From: Peribacillus butanolivorans
GTDB taxonomy: Bacteria > Bacillota > Bacilli > Bacillales > DSM-1321
Length of the DNA: 64,000 bases
Assembly: GCF_001273755.1 (NCBI RefSeq)
Contig: NZ_LGYA01000001.1
Coordinates: 1,720,362 to 1,784,361 of the forward strand
Reading direction: 5' to 3'
The position numbers and the translations under genes were made by a program. Of the stretch, positions 61,599-64,000 are shown piece after piece; within the stretch, counting starts at the first letter, position 1, and every line of letters begins with the position of its first letter. The notes below the pieces were generated by a model. That model ran no database searches. It saw only the letters and a program-made list of their open reading frames with translations, and was not told the origin of the DNA.

Positions 61599-62345
61599 CT
61601 AGAACCGTGTTTTCTTAATATTCCATATAAGTGTATCAACACCTTTAGAGAAATGAAAAATTGGTTTGACTTCAGTAAGGTCAAAATTAAAGGGAGTAAA
61701 AAGTGTATTCCTACATATCTCTGCCTCTACTGTTTGTAACGGCCAAGGACGATGGTGTATTTCTCCGCAATAGATATTGACTCCATTATCCGTACTATAC
61801 AAGCAATATCGCTCAGTGAGCCAATGGTCTAAAGTTCCTTTTTTAGGAAAAAAAACTTCTGGTAAAGGAGTGTATTTTACATTAAATCTAATTGGAGTAT
61901 TTGTTTTTCCTTTACGAATACTTTGACAATGAAAGGTTTGTCCTTTTTTTTCAAAAGAGATTTGTGCAGAATAATAGGGCAAACGAAACCATTTCTTGGC
62001 TATTGTATAGGAGGCCCAGTCCTCGACATCAAGAGACATGAAAAAGATACCGGGTTTACCATCACATTGAACATATGTTCTTACATTGATTTCTGAAAAT
62101 TTAGGGGTTAGTGATACAGATGACAATCCACGAGGATAAATTCCCTCCATAACGAAAAGAATAACTCCCAACCAGGCATATCCATTAAAGGTGTCAATTT
62201 CTAAATGTGGAGGAATATGTGGTCTCAGTGTTTCAGCTGGAATAGGCCAATGGGAAAACAAAAGATTTCTCCAAGGTTGTCGCATAATCCATTTTTTTGA
62301 AGGAATTGGCCAAGGACGGTGAGCGTTATCATCTAGTAAGTTCAT
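61599..62345 (-). CDS. DUF2071 protein (YqjF-like)
   Basis: A 248-residue protein of the YqjF/DUF2071 family: MRQPWRNLLFSHWPIPAETL, RPHIPPHLEIDTFNGYAWLG, then FSEINVRTYVQCDGKPGIFF and WASYTIAKKWFRLPYY. These are acetoacetate-decarboxylase-like beta barrels of unknown function, with a conserved W-R-x-L-x-F-x-H-W start. The length is normal. It is monocistronic on the minus strand, with AAAGGAGATAC before the ATG. No functional link to neighbours is visible. Confidence 0.85.
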   Translation of the reverse strand: MNLLDDNAHRPWPIPSKKWIMRQPWRNLLFSHWPIPAETLRPHIPPHLEIDTFNGYAWLGVILFVMEGIYPRGLSSVSLTPKFSEINVRTYVQCDGKPGIFFMSLDVEDWASYTIAKKWFRLPYYSAQISFEKKGQTFHCQSIRKGKTNTPIRFNVKYTPLPEVFFPKKGTLDHWLTERYCLYSTDNGVNIYCGEIHHRPWPLQTVEAEICRNTLFTPFNFDLTEVKPIFHFSKGVDTLIWNIKKTRF

Positions 62346-62568
62346 GAAAAGTATCTCCTTTATTTTTATATTAACTTAGCTAAGGGTCAAAAAAATTCAG
62401 AAAATCATTTGGTGTTGCTTGTAAAAACTACAGGTATTTTTCAATTGCTCGTGACTTACCCCCTATAAAGCGGTGAGTGATATCATTATAAAATAACACA
62501 ATTTACCTTTTTTCGGAAATAACAACAATATTGAACCGTTTAATTAAATTGAATGTGGAGAAGTGAAC

Positions 62569-63978
62569 ATGTCGAACATTCTATCCTATTTATCTTTTGT
62601 TATGATTGCAATAATATTTGTCCTATTTTTATTTATGCTAGTTGGTTGGCGTTGGATTATGAAACGTATAGTTAAGAAGATGGGAAAAATCATTTTAACC
62701 GACAGCTATCAAGAAAATATTATGGAGTTGATGCCAGGCCTAAGGCATATGGGCGTTCAAAATATGCTTGAAAATAGCTTGCGTGCAGAAACAGGCGACT
62801 TACTGCATCGCCCGCTTGGCTCTTCAAAAAAATGGCCACATTTGGATCCAATTACCTTTATCCCTGCACAAACGACACCGTTTCCTATTGATGGTGAAGA
62901 AGACGTTGATGTCAAGGTAACCATTGGACCAAAAGCAAAAAAACCAATGAAAATAAAAATTCCTCTTATGATTACAGGGATGGCCTATGGTATCGCACTT
63001 AGTGAACAAACGAGGCTTTCTTTGGCGGAAGCAGCAAAAAATGTAGGAACCGCGATTAATTCCGGAGAAGGCGGAGTAATACCTGAAGAATTAGATAAAG
63101 CAGGAAAATATATTTTACAATTTTCAAAAACAGAATGGTCAAAGGAAGAAGATCTTATTAAGCGTGCCGACATGATTGAAATTAAGTTCGGACAAGGAGC
63201 ATTATTTGGGATGGGTGGGAAAATTTCACCCAAAAATTTAACAGGTCGGGCTCGTGAAGTGATGGGGCTAAAAGAAAATGAGGATGGAGTCATTTTTGAA
63301 CATTTTTTTGAAAATCAAACATTGAAAGATATTAAAAAACTCGTTAACGAACTTCGGAGTATAACTGGTGGTGTTCCCATTGGTGTAAAAATGGGGGCAG
63401 GGGGGAAAATTGAAGAAGATATAGATCATTTAATTGAACTTGGTGTTGATTTCATAACGATTGACGGCGGCCAAGCAGCCACACATGGTGCACCACCGAT
63501 TTTATCCGATGACATGGGAATACCAACATTGCATGCAGTTGTCCGGGCTGTTAATCATTTAGAAAAGAGAAAAATGAAGGGACAAATTAGTTTAATTGTC
63601 TCAGGAGGGCTATTAGTACCTGGGCACTTTTTAAAAGTACTTGCCCTCGGTGCTGATGCTGTTTATGTAGGATCTGCTATATTATTTGCTGTCTCCCATA
63701 ATCAAGCATTGAAGTCTCTTCCCTTTGAACCACCTACACAAGTTGTTTGGAATCAAGGTAAATTCAAGGATCAATTTAAGATAGAAGATGGAGTAAAAGC
63801 AGCAGAGAAATTCTTTACAGCAAGTATAGAAGAAATGAAAATCGCATTAAGAGCGATGGGGAAACGCTCTTTAAAAGAGTTGTCAAAAAAAGATTTAGTT
63901 TCCTATGATGAATTGACTGCTAAAATGGTTGGAATTCCATTTTCATTTGAACCTTGGGAAGACAAACAAGAGAAATAA
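62569..63978 (+). CDS. FMN-binding glutamate-synthase-like protein (GltB2 domain)
   Basis: A 469-residue protein: an N-terminal membrane helix (about 5-28), then the FMN-binding glutamate synthase domain: AIFSGEGG-type motif TAINSGEGGVIPEELDKAGK, IEIKFGQGALFGMGGKISPK, GVPIGVKMGAGGKIEEDIDH, FITIDGGQAATHGAPPILSD and LIVSGGLLVPGHFLKVLALG. It lacks the glutaminase and the Fe-S cysteines of true GltB, so it is probably a stand-alone FMN oxidoreductase at the membrane. ATG at 62569 fits GTGGAG spacing better than GTG at 62563. It ends 23 bp before the window end. Confidence 0.85.
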   Translation: MSNILSYLSFVMIAIIFVLFLFMLVGWRWIMKRIVKKMGKIILTDSYQENIMELMPGLRHMGVQNMLENSLRAETGDLLHRPLGSSKKWPHLDPITFIPAQTTPFPIDGEEDVDVKVTIGPKAKKPMKIKIPLMITGMAYGIALSEQTRLSLAEAAKNVGTAINSGEGGVIPEELDKAGKYILQFSKTEWSKEEDLIKRADMIEIKFGQGALFGMGGKISPKNLTGRAREVMGLKENEDGVIFEHFFENQTLKDIKKLVNELRSITGGVPIGVKMGAGGKIEEDIDHLIELGVDFITIDGGQAATHGAPPILSDDMGIPTLHAVVRAVNHLEKRKMKGQISLIVSGGLLVPGHFLKVLALGADAVYVGSAILFAVSHNQALKSLPFEPPTQVVWNQGKFKDQFKIEDGVKAAEKFFTASIEEMKIALRAMGKRSLKELSKKDLVSYDELTAKMVGIPFSFEPWEDKQEK

Positions 63979-64000
63979 GTGAATACGTGCGTATGTACCT

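Overview
The window reads as chromosome of a low-GC Bacillaceae member. It shows strong AGGAGG-type ribosome binding sites, GTG and TTG starts, YocH, YrkD-J, FbpA and YqjF-type proteins, and two T-box leaders. I cannot name the genus. There are no rRNA operons, complete tRNAs or CRISPR arrays. Core metabolic blocks alternate with decayed accessory DNA full of broken genes and dispersed repeats.

Layout. 0-5 kb: a small biotinyl/lipoyl-like protein, a LysM-3D cell-wall protein, a duplicated-HTH protein with an HPD motif, an RHH-type DNA-binding protein and a secreted peptidoglycan-binding protein, separated by gene-poor DNA. 5.9-11.9 kb: a persulfide/sulfide detoxification island with a CstR repressor, four rhodanese-domain proteins plus one without the catalytic Cys, two DsrE-like proteins, two TusA-type domains, a rhodanese-persulfide dioxygenase and a TauE exporter. 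Five ATACCC-N4-GGGTAT-type sites probably bind CstR. 12-22 kb: an accessory region with an IS1595 remnant, a frameshifted HIT gene, several small membrane proteins, a NUMOD4/zinc-ribbon gene pair, an M50 protease and a PD-(D/E)XK-RAMA nuclease. Three neighbouring genes there appear to start at ATT. 22-35 kb: an ECF S-component, a broken transposase, truA, an amidohydrolase with an MFS partner, a LysR/MFS divergon and a T-box (probably Phe) controlled NSS transporter. Four tRNA 3'-end-like sequences, each followed by a terminator and all in the same orientation, punctuate 11.9-35.2 kb.

35-48 kb: remnants of DUF1641 and carboxymuconolactone decarboxylase genes, then a LysR-controlled GntP permease and 3-hydroxyisobutyrate dehydrogenase-type pair. 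Next is an ABC exporter operon behind three 22-bp direct repeats, convergent with its likely two-component system. Between them lie a GC-rich dispersed repeat and a broken IS1182 transposase. After that comes a T-box (probably Ile) in front of a lone ATP-grasp enzyme.

48-60 kb: an organosulfur-scavenging cluster of two FbpA-like proteins, two LLM flavin monooxygenases, two acyl-CoA-dehydrogenase-like flavoproteins, an SsuABC-type ABC transporter, a YtkA-like lipoprotein and a TlpA/ResA-like thiol oxidoreductase. Three transcription units here share an unusual 5' leader: a 4-bp/4-nt hairpin whose 3' arm is also the 5' arm of a terminator. 60-64 kb: a PadR/HAAS membrane pair with a double-dyad operator, a DUF2071 (YqjF) protein and a GltB2-domain FMN protein.

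The best leads for new biology are the shared attenuator-like leader of the organosulfur cluster, the T-box-controlled ATP-grasp gene, the three ATT-start genes, the RAMA nuclease and the dispersed tRNA-like elements. All functions are inferred by reading sequence; no database search was run.
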